From Gammaproteobacteria bacterium (lineage in GTDB: Bacteria; Pseudomonadota; Gammaproteobacteria; Steroidobacterales; Steroidobacteraceae), in contig JANYFY010000026.1 in assembly GCA_025359565.1 (NCBI GenBank), positions 123,360-187,359 on the forward strand: a DNA stretch of 64,000 bases, given 5' to 3'. How positions within the stretch are numbered: position 1 is the first letter of the stretch; every line of letters starts with the position of its first letter. The position numbers and the translations under genes are program-made. Positions 37,801 to 46,899 of the stretch are shown here, one piece after another. The notes under the pieces were generated by a model that was not told the origin of the DNA, did no database searches, and worked only from the letters and a program-made list of their open reading frames with translations.

Positions 37801-40800
37801 AAATCACGCCGAATCCAGTAGTGACGGGACAAACCGGGGTGCAATTTACGCTGACGGTTAATAACCTCGGAGGTGCCGCCAAAGCCAGTCCGAACCAAGT
37901 CAGCGTGACTGATAGCGCACCTGCCGGCATGACCATTACGGCGATGAGCGGTACCGGCTGGACGTGTACGATTCCTACTTGTAACCGCACGGATGTACTG
38001 GCGGCCGGCGCTAGCTACGCGCCGATCAACGTCACGGTATCGATTGCCGGCAACGCGGCATCTTCGCTCACCAACAGCAGCAGTGTCGTGTTGAGCGGTC
38101 AAACCGAATCTAACACCAATAACAATACCGGTAGCGCACCGGCGACTCAAGTGATCGCGAGCGCCTCCCTCACGAAAGCAAGTAGCCCGAATCCGATTGG
38201 CGTGAGCCAGCTGTCGACGCTCACTTTCACCGTTACCAACGGTAACGGTAATCCGCCGCAAAGCGCGTTAGCATTTACCGATACTTTGCCAAATGGTGTC
38301 ATTGTGGCGACCCCCGCCGGAGTTACCAACACGTGCGGAGGCTCAATAACGGCGACGGCAGGTAGCGCCGCAGTCTCGCTATCAAACGGAGCGCTGGGCG
38401 CCGGCGTCGCAAGCTGTGCGATTGGCGTACAAATCACCAGTGCGGCTGTGGGTAGCTATAGTAATACTAGTGGCAATATTTCCGGTTTGGGTGGTGGCTT
38501 AACGGCGACCGGCTTAAGCGATACTTTGGTAGTACGCGGCTCCGCATTATCCAAGTCCTTTAGCCCCACTTCGGTAGGTATCGCCCAGCCCTCCGCACTC
38601 ACACTGACTATTACAAATGGCGTCGGCAATCCCGCGCAATCGGCATTGGCCTTCACGGATACATTCCCCAGCGGGATGACCATTGCCTCACCCAATGCGC
38701 TGGTCAATACCTGTGGCGGTAGCGTGAGCGCGGTCGCCGGTAGTGCGCTGCTGACGTTAAGCAGCGGGACTATAAGTGCCGGTACTACCAATTGCACCCT
38801 CACCATCAATGTCATTGGTGCAACGGCCACTACTTATAGCAACGGTACGAGTAATCTGAGTGGTGCATCGGCAGGTCTGTCCACCGCCGGTATCGCGGCC
38901 CTCTTGGCTGTGGTACCTCCGCTTACAATTAATAAAGCATTTTTGCCGACCAATGTTGCTGCAGGTGGAGTGTCGGTGCTGACGATTACCTTGACCAACG
39001 GAAATGCATTTGCGGTCAATGGTGCCGCGTTTCTCGACGCGTATCCCTCCGGCATGCTCAACACAGGAACTCCGGCCGCAGCCACTACTTGCGCGGGGGG
39101 TTCGGTTACCGCAGCCAATGGCGGCGGTTCAGTTGGTCTCACGGCTGGCACTGTGCCTGCGAATGGGTCTTGTAGTGTGACGGTTAACGTGAGTGCTAGC
39201 AGTGCGGGGGCCTACAATAATTCCACCGGTGCTGTCACGACTACCAATGCCGGTTCCGCGGCGGCCGCCGTCGCGACTCTCACCGTACTGGCGGTGCCGA
39301 CACTAGCAAAATCCTTCAGTCCGATTTCTATCGGTGCGGGCGCGCCCTCGACCATGACCCTGACGATTAGTAATTCCAACGCGACCGCCTTGACTGGGAT
39401 CACCTTCAGCGATTCGTATCCGGCGGGTCTCGTAGACGCGAGTACTCCCAATTTGACGAATACTTGCGGGGGCGCAACGGCCGGCGGTATAGCGGGCGGA
39501 TCTTCTGTCGGCTTAAGCGGCGGCACGCTCGCCGCAAACGGCTCGTGCGTTGTGACAGTTAATGTTACCAGTGCCACGGGCGGTACTTATACAAATGTCA
39601 CTGGTGCGGTTTCTTCGACTAACGGTGGCGTCGGCGCGAGCGCAAGCGCAGCGCTTACGGTGCTGGGTAAGCCCAGTATCAGCAAAACATTTTCACCCGC
39701 CTCCATTGCCGCGGGCGGTAGCTCGACGCTATCGTTGACGATCACCAATGTGTCGTCGAGCCCATTGACGGGGCTCGCGTTCTCAGACGCTTTTCCGGCA
39801 AATTTATCGGTTGCCGCGACCCCTGCCTTAAGTAACGCCTGCGGCGGCACTATCACAGGTGGAACCTCGGGTAGCACTAGCTTGATACTCAATAATGGCA
39901 CCGTGGCTGCGAGTAGTAGCTGCATTATTAGTGTCGCGGTGACGGTGGCAAGCGCGGGTACTTACAACAATACCGCCGGCGGGGTCTCCACCACGGAAAC
40001 CGGTAGCGCGGGCGCGGTAAGTAATGTGGCGCAATTGACAGTGGTCGGAGCGCCCAGTGTTGCGAAATCCTTCTCACCGCCGGTTATTGGCATTGGGGGT
40101 AATGCAACGCTGACCCTTACGCTCACCAACAATTCTAATGTCGCGCAGACTAACGTCGCGCTGACCGATACCTATCCCTCGCTACTGCTCAATGGCGCGG
40201 CTCCAAATCCCACCACTACCTGTGGTGGAACGATTACGGGTGGCACTGTCGCGGGCAATAGCATAGGGCTCAACGCCGGCACCATAGCCGCTAATAGTAG
40301 TTGTGCGCTGACGGTTAATGTGACTAGTGGGGTCGTCGGCAGTTATAATAATGTTACGGGTACGGTGACATCGGGAAATGGTGGGACCGGTAATACCGGC
40401 AGCGCCACGCTCACCGTGGCCGCCAATCCTTCAATTAGTAAGAGTTTTGCTCCCTCGACTATCGCCCAGAGCGGAATCTCGACGCTGACCTTCGTGCTCA
40501 GCAACTCCGCGCCTATTGCCGCAAGCAATGCAGGTTTTACCGATACTTTTCCCGCTGGATTAGTCGTGGCACCAACTCCGGCGGTCAGCTCCACCTGCGG
40601 GGGTGTATTTAGCGCATCCAGTGGTGCAGGATCGGTCACCCTGACGGGCGCAACAATTCCGGCGACGGGTAACTGTACAGTTACGGTCAACGTCACTGCG
40701 GCGGCGGCCGGTAGTTACCCGAATACGACGTCCGCGGTGGCAAGCTCTCTCGGCAGCGGTAGCGCCAGCAACACGGCAACCCTTGCGGTCAGTACACCAC

Positions 40801-42299
40801 CGAGTATCGTCAAGTCCTTCAATCCTACGACCATTCTAGCCAATGGTACTTCTACCATCAGCTTTGTTATTTCTAACCCGAATGCGCTGGCGCTCACGGC
40901 CATGGCATTTACCGATAATTTTCCTGCGGGTGGTTTGCAGGTTGCGGCAGCGCCAAACTTGACCGATACCTGCGGCGGCTCGATCAGCGGCGCGACGCCT
41001 GGGTCTGTCGTTGTTGCACTGAGCGGGGGCACGCTGGCGCCAAACGCCTCTTGTACCATCACCATCGTTGTTACCAGCCCGGTTCCAGGCAGCTTTAGCA
41101 ATGCGACTACAGGCGTGAGTTCCGCCCAAACCAGTACCGGTGCAGGAGCCAATGCCACATTACTGACGGTGGTTTCACCGAATCTACGCCTGAGCAAATC
41201 ACATAGCGGCAATTTTACGGTAGGCGTGCCGGGTACCTACACTTTGTTGGTCGATAATATTCAAGGTACCGCGCCCACCAGCGGTACTATTACGGTGGTC
41301 GATACGCTTCCCGCCGGATTGACCTATGTGGTGGCAGGTTCTGGTGGAACCGGATGGAGCTGTACTGCATCCGGCCAGATAGTGACTTGCACTAGCTCGA
41401 CTATCCTCGCTGCCGGCGCATCGAGCTCCAATCCGTTGACTATTCAGGTCGCTGTGGCGGCAACCAGCCTACCCAGCGTGACCAACAGCGCCGCTGTCAG
41501 TGGCGGGAGCGAACCGGCCGCAAATGCGGGTGACAATAATGCGTTTGATCGCACGGTGGTGGTCACAGCTAGCCAAAATACTTTCGCCCCTGACGGCGTG
41601 CAGAGCGCACTGCCGGGCACGACCCTGTTCTATTCGCATCAATTTAACGCATCCTTAGCTGGCTCAGTCACTTTCAGCGCAAACGATGTGCCAACCCCTG
41701 CGGTAGGGGGCTGGAGCAGTATTATTTATCGTGACAGCAACTGCAACGCAGTTCTTGATGGCAGCGAAGGTGCAGCGCCCTTAAGCGCGGCGATCAGCGT
41801 TAACCCCGGCGACACGGTTTGTATCGTTGTCAAAATATTCGTGCCGGCGGGTGCGCCGTATAACGCCAAAGACATTACTACAATTACGGCGACTTTTGTG
41901 CCAACCGTGGGTGCGACGCAGACCTATGCAAGAACCGATACTACGACTGTTGGCACCGGCGCGGGGCTGGCGCTGCAAAAGACTGTGCGCAATGTCACTG
42001 CAAGCGGAAGTGCGGGCACCAATAACGTCGCAAAGTCCGGTGATATCCTAGAATACTTAATTGCTTACACCAATAATAGTGCGGATCCGTTGGCGACTAT
42101 TGCAATTGCCGATACGACCCCAGCGTTCACGACATTTGTATCAGCGGCGTGTGGCGCGCCGCTGCCGCCCAATATCACCGTATGTTCAGTAGGCATTCAA
42201 CCGGCAGTGGGTGGCAGTGGTGCAATGAGCTGGACGTTGACGGGAACGCTGGCCCCACAACAGTTGGGTACGGTAATATTTCGCGTGACGCTCCAATAA
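34833..42299 (+). CDS. Giant exported DUF11-type repeat protein (2488 residues)
   Basis: Predicted extracellular fibrous protein. A long basic N-terminus leads to a hydrophobic stretch (residues about 34-51, SYVLLVLGVLALGNSIAHT), compatible with secretion. Residues about 60-330 have two divergent DUF11 domains. Residues 340-2110 hold about a dozen repeats of 120-125 residues whose units open with KSFSPxxIxxGGxSTL and contain TCGGT and SCxxTVNVTS, with two ordinary DUF11 units inserted. Ordinary DUF11 domains end the protein (ALQKTVRNVTASGS). The two cysteines per unit (CGG, SC) suggest one disulfide per repeat. The start overlaps the lipoprotein gene by 35 bases. Confidence 0.82.
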   Translation: MSRSNLTRASLRLRRLAGVCSVSPCRSRISALRSYVLLVLGVLALGNSIAHTINSKTNSTPNLVVSGIATYTISVSSAGQSSPSTGMTTVDTLPPGFAYRSTTSITLVNGASNTGAVVPTPGSTTPSWGLFTNPNNSSVAGSPVSSYSITFDADVLNPTCGTSVTNSADTLGGTQHALLVPATNTAPLNITGPTPAMTVSKTTSTPVIVNSGSGLQAVYTIVVSNATRTCAATGVNITDTLPGGFTYASTGAITYTGSPASAARSGGVDPTVGAATPSWSGFTIPAGTSVTLTFTANIANGTANGTYNNFAAATASQSGTTVGNFGPGAPVQLVSASLTKSFTPALIAVGATSTLTFTINKPAGASAVGLNFVEALPVNVTVSGTPTAAQCGGTVSSTATSITLTGGTIASAATSCTITASVTSAIAGVYTNASSNISGLAGGLSAAGVNATLSVANAVLTKAFLTPLIGTGGNSVMRFTLTNGTSTASSGMGYTETLPAGVSVVSGFSAAQCGGTVASSGAQNVTVTGATLAANASCNIDVTVTSALPGTYVNGASQITALVGGLTANGVNATLTVAGTILSKSFTPNAIGVGGTSLVTFTINNASGSPAQSALAFTETLPTNITRVLGFVPAQCGGILSSSGAQNLTFTGGSLGSGVSQCTITANVTGTVTGNYVNASAQISQASAGMDTSGVNATLSIGNVVLTKAFANSPVATSSVLPLTFTLTNSPGFPAQSALAFTDTFPAGLILANATNSFGAGCAGTLTDSSGAALAAGGPGVKLSAGSMSIGTTSCNVTVNVTSNTPGTYTNNAGNISAASNGMGFSGLNAAAQFSGGLLVVTKSTTTPTVSILGAANGVATYIVTVSNNGNGTASGITITDTLPGGFTYASTGSIALNGGATQPSVTAPGVGATVPSWSSFTIPASGAVVITFNVSIANATASGLYNNSASVTSSTAGTGITNYDGTLGANTAEDVTVQRLADLTLSKAQITPNPVVTGQTGVQFTLTVNNLGGAAKASPNQVSVTDSAPAGMTITAMSGTGWTCTIPTCNRTDVLAAGASYAPINVTVSIAGNAASSLTNSSSVVLSGQTESNTNNNTGSAPATQVIASASLTKASSPNPIGVSQLSTLTFTVTNGNGNPPQSALAFTDTLPNGVIVATPAGVTNTCGGSITATAGSAAVSLSNGALGAGVASCAIGVQITSAAVGSYSNTSGNISGLGGGLTATGLSDTLVVRGSALSKSFSPTSVGIAQPSALTLTITNGVGNPAQSALAFTDTFPSGMTIASPNALVNTCGGSVSAVAGSALLTLSSGTISAGTTNCTLTINVIGATATTYSNGTSNLSGASAGLSTAGIAALLAVVPPLTINKAFLPTNVAAGGVSVLTITLTNGNAFAVNGAAFLDAYPSGMLNTGTPAAATTCAGGSVTAANGGGSVGLTAGTVPANGSCSVTVNVSASSAGAYNNSTGAVTTTNAGSAAAAVATLTVLAVPTLAKSFSPISIGAGAPSTMTLTISNSNATALTGITFSDSYPAGLVDASTPNLTNTCGGATAGGIAGGSSVGLSGGTLAANGSCVVTVNVTSATGGTYTNVTGAVSSTNGGVGASASAALTVLGKPSISKTFSPASIAAGGSSTLSLTITNVSSSPLTGLAFSDAFPANLSVAATPALSNACGGTITGGTSGSTSLILNNGTVAASSSCIISVAVTVASAGTYNNTAGGVSTTETGSAGAVSNVAQLTVVGAPSVAKSFSPPVIGIGGNATLTLTLTNNSNVAQTNVALTDTYPSLLLNGAAPNPTTTCGGTITGGTVAGNSIGLNAGTIAANSSCALTVNVTSGVVGSYNNVTGTVTSGNGGTGNTGSATLTVAANPSISKSFAPSTIAQSGISTLTFVLSNSAPIAASNAGFTDTFPAGLVVAPTPAVSSTCGGVFSASSGAGSVTLTGATIPATGNCTVTVNVTAAAAGSYPNTTSAVASSLGSGSASNTATLAVSTPPSIVKSFNPTTILANGTSTISFVISNPNALALTAMAFTDNFPAGGLQVAAAPNLTDTCGGSISGATPGSVVVALSGGTLAPNASCTITIVVTSPVPGSFSNATTGVSSAQTSTGAGANATLLTVVSPNLRLSKSHSGNFTVGVPGTYTLLVDNIQGTAPTSGTITVVDTLPAGLTYVVAGSGGTGWSCTASGQIVTCTSSTILAAGASSSNPLTIQVAVAATSLPSVTNSAAVSGGSEPAANAGDNNAFDRTVVVTASQNTFAPDGVQSALPGTTLFYSHQFNASLAGSVTFSANDVPTPAVGGWSSIIYRDSNCNAVLDGSEGAAPLSAAISVNPGDTVCIVVKIFVPAGAPYNAKDITTITATFVPTVGATQTYARTDTTTVGTGAGLALQKTVRNVTASGSAGTNNVAKSGDILEYLIAYTNNSADPLATIAIADTTPAFTTFVSAACGAPLPPNITVCSVGIQPAVGGSGAMSWTLTGTLAPQQLGTVIFRVTLQ
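35850..41165 (+). repeat. Tandem 370-380 base coding repeats in the 2488-residue gene
   Basis: Unit starts can be read near 35850, 36205, 36575, 36950, 38165, 38545, 38925, 39300, 39675, 40055, 40430 and 40800 from recurring K-S/A-F-x-P motifs. The units between 37340 and 38160 are of the ordinary DUF11 type. Third-base differences between units are many, so the array is old or diversified and not freshly amplified. Confidence 0.8.
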
Positions 42300-42340
42300 C
42301 TATTCGCGTAGCCGCCGTTCCCAAAATACTGCGTGACTCG

Positions 42341-45181
42341 GTGTCACGCTGGTGGGAACGCGCGAGCCTGCATAGCGCGATAACGAGCGCATATGAGCGC
42401 TTAACCACACGGCAACAACGTGACTTGGCACGAGTTGTGGCTTGCAGTGAATTCATTGCCGCCGCGCTGCTGCAAGATCCAGATGCACTGGAATGGTTTA
42501 GATTAACCGAAGATCCGGCTCTCTGCGCTGCGGCTAGTAACGTGGTTCAAGGGCGCGCAACCCAGGCCTCTGGGGTGCAACAGGCTCAGCCTATATTTCG
42601 CGAGTGGCGCCGTCGTGGCATGTTGCGAATTGCGTGGCGCGATATTAGTGGATCTACTACGGTGATTGAAACGCTATGTGCTTTATCAGACCTTGCAGAT
42701 GAGGTAATCCGCGCTGCAACGTTGGTAGCCGAACGAGAATTGATGGGAATTTTCGGCCGACCGCGCGATAGTGCAGGAGAAGTAGTGCCGTTCATAGTGC
42801 TGGGTATGGGGAAATTAGGCGGGCGCGAACTTAATTTCTCCTCAGATATTGATCTGATATTTTTGTACGGTACGGCGGGTGAAACCGACGGCGCTCGGGT
42901 GGTCGATAACCAAGAATATTTCAATCGACTCGGCGGGGAAATCATTCGCCTTTTAGATACGCGCACCGAAGACGGTTTTGTATTTCGCGTCGATATGCGG
43001 CTTCGCCCCTTTGGCGACAGCGGATCTTTGGTAGTAAGTCTTTCAGCATTAGAAGAATATCTACAGCAACACGGTCGTGACTGGGAACGCTACGCTTGGA
43101 TTAAGGCCCGTGTAATAGTGGGTGCAGATGCGTACGCGGATAGTTCCCAGGAATTCATACGGCCGTTTGTTTATCGACGCTATCTCGATTTTGGAGTATT
43201 TGAGTCGCTACGCGATATGAAAACGTTGATTTCGCGAGAGGTCTCGCGGCGGGACTTAAAGCAGCATTTAAAATTGGGCTCGGGCGGTATTAGGGAAATC
43301 GAATTTATTACGCAGTCGTTTCAATTGGTACGCGGCGGAAGCGATCGACGCTTACAAAATGCGTCGCTATTAGAAGTGCTACCGGTGCTCGCAGGATCCA
43401 AACTTATCCCTGGTGATGCGGTGGATGCGTTGACCAACGCCTATCTAGTGCTACGTAAGGCGGAAAATGCGCTGCAGATGATTCGCGACGAGCAAACACA
43501 TGGTTTGCCGGTAGAGGAAATAGATCAAGCGCGATTGGGCTTAATGATGGGCTTTGCGAACTGGCGCGAAGCGGATGATGTGATTGCGATTGCGCGACGC
43601 AATACCGCACAGCAGTTTGATTTATTGATATTTGGCGTGCCGGGGGCGGTCCTTGTTCCCGAGATCCGCAAGGTGGAGGCGAATCTCGCGTGGCTTGGCT
43701 CGACCGACGTGCGAGTTGCTGAAGAGTTGACCTCTATGGGTTTTCCCGCCGCCGCGATCGAATCGGTTGCCGCTTTGTTGGAGGGGTATCGCATTACGCC
43801 GGCCTATGGCCGTTTAGATGAGACGGGCCGCAAACGTTTGTATCGGGTGCTCGGTCGTCTGATCAGCGCGGCGGCAGAGCATGCCAAGCCCACGCTCATT
43901 GTGGAGCGTGTGCTTGCAGTGCTAGAAGCGATTGGTACGCGTTCGTCGTATTTGGCGTTGTTGGTGGAACAGCCCGCAGCGCTCAGTCGCTTGATTGAGG
44001 TGTGCGCAATTAGCGGATTCCTTACACGACGCATTGCTGAATATCCGTTGTTGCTGGATGAATTAATTGACGCTAAGGCATTTGCTGAGCTTCCCTCTCG
44101 AGCCGGATTTGTACGTGAACTTGAAGCGCGTACGCAGCGACTGCCGACGGATGATCCAGAGCGCCAGGTTGAGGCACTGCGCCAGTTTCAAAAAGTAGCG
44201 GTGTTTTCGGTGGCTCTCGCCGACCAGACGGGCCGTCTGCCTCTTATGAAGGTCAGCGATCGCTTGACGGATATTGCTGAATTGATCGTACAATTTTGTA
44301 TGGACCTCGCTTGGGCTCAGATGACCCAGGCGTATGGCGTCCCCATGTGTGCCGACGCTGCTGGGGTGAGAGCCGTGCGGGTGGCGGTGGCCGGCTATGG
44401 AAAGTTGGGGGGAATTGAGCTTGGATATGGGTCAGACCTTGACCTTGTTTTCTTGCATGACTCTTGTGGTGATCAGCAAATGACTGAAGGTGGACGAGAG
44501 ATCGACAATGGGGTGTTCTTTGTGCGTTTAGGACAAAGGATCGTTCATTTGCTGACTATGCATTCGGCGGCGGGGCGATTGTACGAAGTAGATACTCGAC
44601 TGAGGCCGAATGGCAAAGGCGGGTTTCTGATTACCGGCATTGATGCCTTTGAAAGTTACCAGGATACGGAAGCTTGGACGTGGGAACATCAGGCCTTATT
44701 ACGAGCACGGGCTGTAGCGGGTGCACCCGAACTTTGTCGGCGATTTGAGGCTGCGCGGCGTCGAGCGCTCTGTGTGTCAGTTCGTCGTGATACTTTGCGA
44801 GCGGAGGTGCTGGAAATGCGTGAGCGCATGCGCCGTGAACTTTCCAAAGCTAAGGCGGGTGAGTTTGATCTCAAGCAGGATTCGGGTGGTATCGCGGATA
44901 TCGAATTCCTAGTGCAATACTGGGTTTTAGCGGCAGCTTATGATCACCCAGAACTTAGCGATTACACCGATAATATTCGACAACTAGAGGGGTTGGCAGC
45001 AGTGGGGGTGCTGGATAACGTGACGGCGCTTTGGTTGATGCAGGCTTATCGAGATTATCGCGGAGTACTGCATCATCTGTTCCTGGAAGGACAGGGCGAG
45101 CGAGTAGTGGCGGCGGCGGCGCATGAGACTACACGCGCGCGCATTGCGCAAATTTGGTCTTCTACCTTCGAGGTGGGGTAA
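42341..45181 (+). CDS. glnE: Glutamine synthetase adenylyltransferase / adenylyl-removing enzyme
   Basis: Controls glutamine synthetase by adding or removing AMP in response to PII. The N-terminal nucleotidyltransferase domain, the deadenylylating half, carries GMGKLGGRELNFSSDIDL (nucleotides about 42802-42855). The C-terminal adenylylating half has GYGKLGGIELGYGSDLDLVF (about 44392-44451). GTG at 42341 gives 946 residues, the same as the E. coli enzyme. The open frame extends upstream to 42149 inside the previous gene, but those codons read in another frame of the DUF11 end. No good ribosome site was found, so the start is uncertain. Confidence 0.92.
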   Translation: MSRWWERASLHSAITSAYERLTTRQQRDLARVVACSEFIAAALLQDPDALEWFRLTEDPALCAAASNVVQGRATQASGVQQAQPIFREWRRRGMLRIAWRDISGSTTVIETLCALSDLADEVIRAATLVAERELMGIFGRPRDSAGEVVPFIVLGMGKLGGRELNFSSDIDLIFLYGTAGETDGARVVDNQEYFNRLGGEIIRLLDTRTEDGFVFRVDMRLRPFGDSGSLVVSLSALEEYLQQHGRDWERYAWIKARVIVGADAYADSSQEFIRPFVYRRYLDFGVFESLRDMKTLISREVSRRDLKQHLKLGSGGIREIEFITQSFQLVRGGSDRRLQNASLLEVLPVLAGSKLIPGDAVDALTNAYLVLRKAENALQMIRDEQTHGLPVEEIDQARLGLMMGFANWREADDVIAIARRNTAQQFDLLIFGVPGAVLVPEIRKVEANLAWLGSTDVRVAEELTSMGFPAAAIESVAALLEGYRITPAYGRLDETGRKRLYRVLGRLISAAAEHAKPTLIVERVLAVLEAIGTRSSYLALLVEQPAALSRLIEVCAISGFLTRRIAEYPLLLDELIDAKAFAELPSRAGFVRELEARTQRLPTDDPERQVEALRQFQKVAVFSVALADQTGRLPLMKVSDRLTDIAELIVQFCMDLAWAQMTQAYGVPMCADAAGVRAVRVAVAGYGKLGGIELGYGSDLDLVFLHDSCGDQQMTEGGREIDNGVFFVRLGQRIVHLLTMHSAAGRLYEVDTRLRPNGKGGFLITGIDAFESYQDTEAWTWEHQALLRARAVAGAPELCRRFEAARRRALCVSVRRDTLRAEVLEMRERMRRELSKAKAGEFDLKQDSGGIADIEFLVQYWVLAAAYDHPELSDYTDNIRQLEGLAAVGVLDNVTALWLMQAYRDYRGVLHHLFLEGQGERVVAAAAHETTRARIAQIWSSTFEVG

Positions 45182-45214
45182 ACTTCAGCGCGATTAAATG
45201 ATTAGGAGCGATAG

Positions 45215-45412
45215 TTGAGTACCAGTGCGTTAAAATTACAGCCTAATGCCGAACATCAATACACCGTGACGTCTGCTGATTTGCCGCTCGCGTGTCCGAT
45301 GCCGAGTATGTCGCTGTGGAATTCACATCCACGGGTGTACTTAGCGATCGAAGCTACGGGCTGGGCCAAATGCCCTTATTGTGGAGCGGAATATACCTTG
45401 CGCTTGCTTTAA
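45215..45412 (+). CDS. Small CHCC zinc-finger protein (NDUFS6-like)
   Basis: Has 65 residues. A C-x-H-x-C-x2-C pattern (LACPMPSM, NSHPRVY, AKCPYCGAEY) is the zf-CHCC signature of bacterial proteins related to the complex I NDUFS6 subunit. Such proteins are small, cytoplasmic and probably bind zinc. The start is TTG at 45215 after AGGAG. It lies 33 bases behind glnE. Confidence 0.8.
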   Translation: MSTSALKLQPNAEHQYTVTSADLPLACPMPSMSLWNSHPRVYLAIEATGWAKCPYCGAEYTLRLL

Positions 45413-45481
45413 GGCGCGTAATCTTGCTCGTCTGCACGCTAGATTATTGGTGATGACCAGCAATGATTACTGCACGTCGAT

Positions 45482-45622
45482 GATTGCCGAAAACCTAAAA
45501 AAAATCATCCACTCGCGTTCTTCATCCTGGTGTTTGCGTTGAGTATCTCTTTTTGGATCATCAGCGACTTCCAAAATAAAAGTTTAAAAGTGCCAATTCT
45601 GTTGGTGACCGGTCAACGCTAG
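45482..45622 (+). pseudogene. N-terminal scrap of a membrane protein, possibly CPBP-type protease
   Basis: One frame reads NHPLAFFILVFALSISFW, which resembles the first membrane helix of CPBP/CAAX-type intramembrane proteases, then stops at TAG 45620-45622. The ATG that would begin it (45480) is in another frame, separated by a run of eight A residues at 45497-45504. This suggests a one-base loss in the run. Nothing else is seen in 45413-45618. Confidence 0.25.
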
Positions 45623-46200
45623 CGGGACCGCGTTTCCGCGGCAACGTGCGAAGCGCGTTTGGCACTTTGGATTACTCCTTGAACGGCCAGATCGTAGTCC
45701 ATGCGCTCGCCTTGCCAGCGAGTCGCTGCGGTGCGGCTATGGATGGGGATACCGGCGGCGGTGTGCATGAGGATGCCGCCCTCATGCACCATCCGGTGAT
45801 GAGCTCGGCACAGGGTGACTAAGTTTTTGACGCAGGTTTTTCCGCCGTGCGCCCAGTGTTTAACAGGGTGAGCGTCGAGGAAGCGCTGATGGGTGCATCC
45901 GGGAAAGCGGCAACCCGAATCGCGGAATTTCAGTGCGCGGCGGATCGCCGGCGGAATCGTGCAGCGGCCAGGGCTGTCGTCGCGCAAGGTCTCCGCGTCC
46001 CCATGCACCACCACTTGGAATCGATCGGCGGTGCTCGAGGAAGTCGCGCCCGATGTTAGGAAGCTCTCCGCCATTAGGTCCAGCGCATCGGCACGCCGTG
46101 CCGACCAGGGGTCAGTTGACTCCTGGAGCGTTTCCGCGGCAACGTCTAGTGCCTTGATAAAGGTTGCATCCACCAAGGCCGGTAGGCGCGCGCGTTCTAA
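45619..46200 (-). pseudogene. HNH endonuclease (DUF222/13E12-type) fragment, N-terminus missing
   Basis: The reading runs from about 46200 to a stop at 45619, about 190 codons, against 400 or more in intact relatives. Only the C-terminal half of the DUF222 domain and the HNH nuclease remain. The HNH motif is complete (RDSGCRFPGCTHQRFLDAHP, VKHWAHGG, LVTLCRAHHRMVHEGG), with metal-binding Cys and His. These proteins are often found in mobile DNA. The break at 46200 abuts the DUF6165 gene, so insertion or deletion happened there. Confidence 0.7.
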
Positions 46201-46209
46201 TATTCGCAG

Positions 46210-46611
46210 TTAAGTCGCAAATTTGTAATCGCGGTAAGACTTTTCCTCGACGATGGCAGAGCCTAGCTTGAGGTTGATGCGCCGTTTGATGGTTGCCCGT
46301 TCATCGTTCTCAACATAGACCGCACGCGCGAGGCGAATGAATTCGGCGTCAAATTCTTGAGCGTGTTCTTTGTCACGAATATCGTCTTCAATAACCCACA
46401 AACGTTTATTAACCGCGTGTAGTGCCACTTCATCAGCGGCGATGTCAATTTTTGAAAAATCGGATTTCGCCCAAGTGGTCTGCAAAGCCTGAAGCTCGAA
46501 ACGTACGTTGGCAAGTTTAGTCGCATCGCTCATGCGTTCGGACTTGATCTTTAGAATTGTCATCTTATCGATCAATTCACCGGGCGAGACGGGGACGATG
46601 ATTTCGGTCAT
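46210..46611 (-). CDS. DUF6165 family protein
   Basis: Has 133 residues and looks complete. It begins MTEIIVPVSPGELIDKMTIL with KIKSERMSD following, and ends INLKLGSAIVEEKSYRDYKF, the conserved ends of DUF6165 proteins. The family is small, soluble and helical. It is found mainly next to LPS and glycosyltransferase genes, and its molecular role is not known to me. It was probably adjacent to the glycosyltransferase gene at 48396 before the intervening DNA came in. Confidence 0.8.
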   Translation of the reverse strand: MTEIIVPVSPGELIDKMTILKIKSERMSDATKLANVRFELQALQTTWAKSDFSKIDIAADEVALHAVNKRLWVIEDDIRDKEHAQEFDAEFIRLARAVYVENDERATIKRRINLKLGSAIVEEKSYRDYKFAT

Positions 46612-46850
46612 TGAGTAGTAGTATAACGTTAGGCGGCCATTTCACGTACCAGATTAAACTGTGCCGGGGCTGATGCCTACTGGTTGACTTCCAAGTCCTG
46701 CGCCATCTTCATTGTCCCACCTCGAAAGCGCTCTACGGCGCTGTTGTACGGGACCGCACCGACCGCAGTGGTGAGCCACTGTACTTTAGCTTTCCAAGTG
46801 GTTGCGTCCGGCGGCCGATTGAGCGCAACTTCAACTGCGGGATACTCCGC
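46612..46850. other. Scrambled segment without a supported gene
   Basis: A minus-strand frame (46916-46677) includes TWKAKVQWLTTAVGAVPYNS and RFRGGTMKMAQDLEVNQ, which look protein-like but match nothing I recognise. A short minus-strand tail APAQFNLVREMAA ends at the TAA at 46631-46629 and may be the last codons of a lost gene. Otherwise nothing is seen here. Confidence 0.4.
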
Positions 46851-46899
46851 AGGGCTCTGGTGCATCGCGGGACATTCGGTAGAATGCGCGGTGCGCTTT
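46851..46899 (+). repeat. Left arm of a 49-base inverted repeat
   Basis: This 49-base segment is the reverse complement of 48379-48427, differing at one base. The shared core reads ATTCGGTAGAATGCGCGGTG. The two arms enclose about 1.5 kb with the IS6 tail, ORF6N and XRE genes. Confidence 0.9.

Noticed and set aside
35850..41165. CRISPR-like array in the repeat region
   Set aside because: The periodicity is about 375 bases, codes for protein and diverges at third bases. There are no short identical repeats with unique spacers.
35270..41212. Long minus-strand open frames throughout the DUF11 giant gene
   Set aside because: They are antisense to the repeats, have Val/Ala/Pro-rich composition expected from complementing Thr/Ser/Gly codons, recur with the same period, and lack ribosome sites.
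45847..46213. Plus-strand frames over the HNH fragment
   Set aside because: The minus-strand reading has a clear HNH motif. The plus frames are Arg/Ala-rich shadows.
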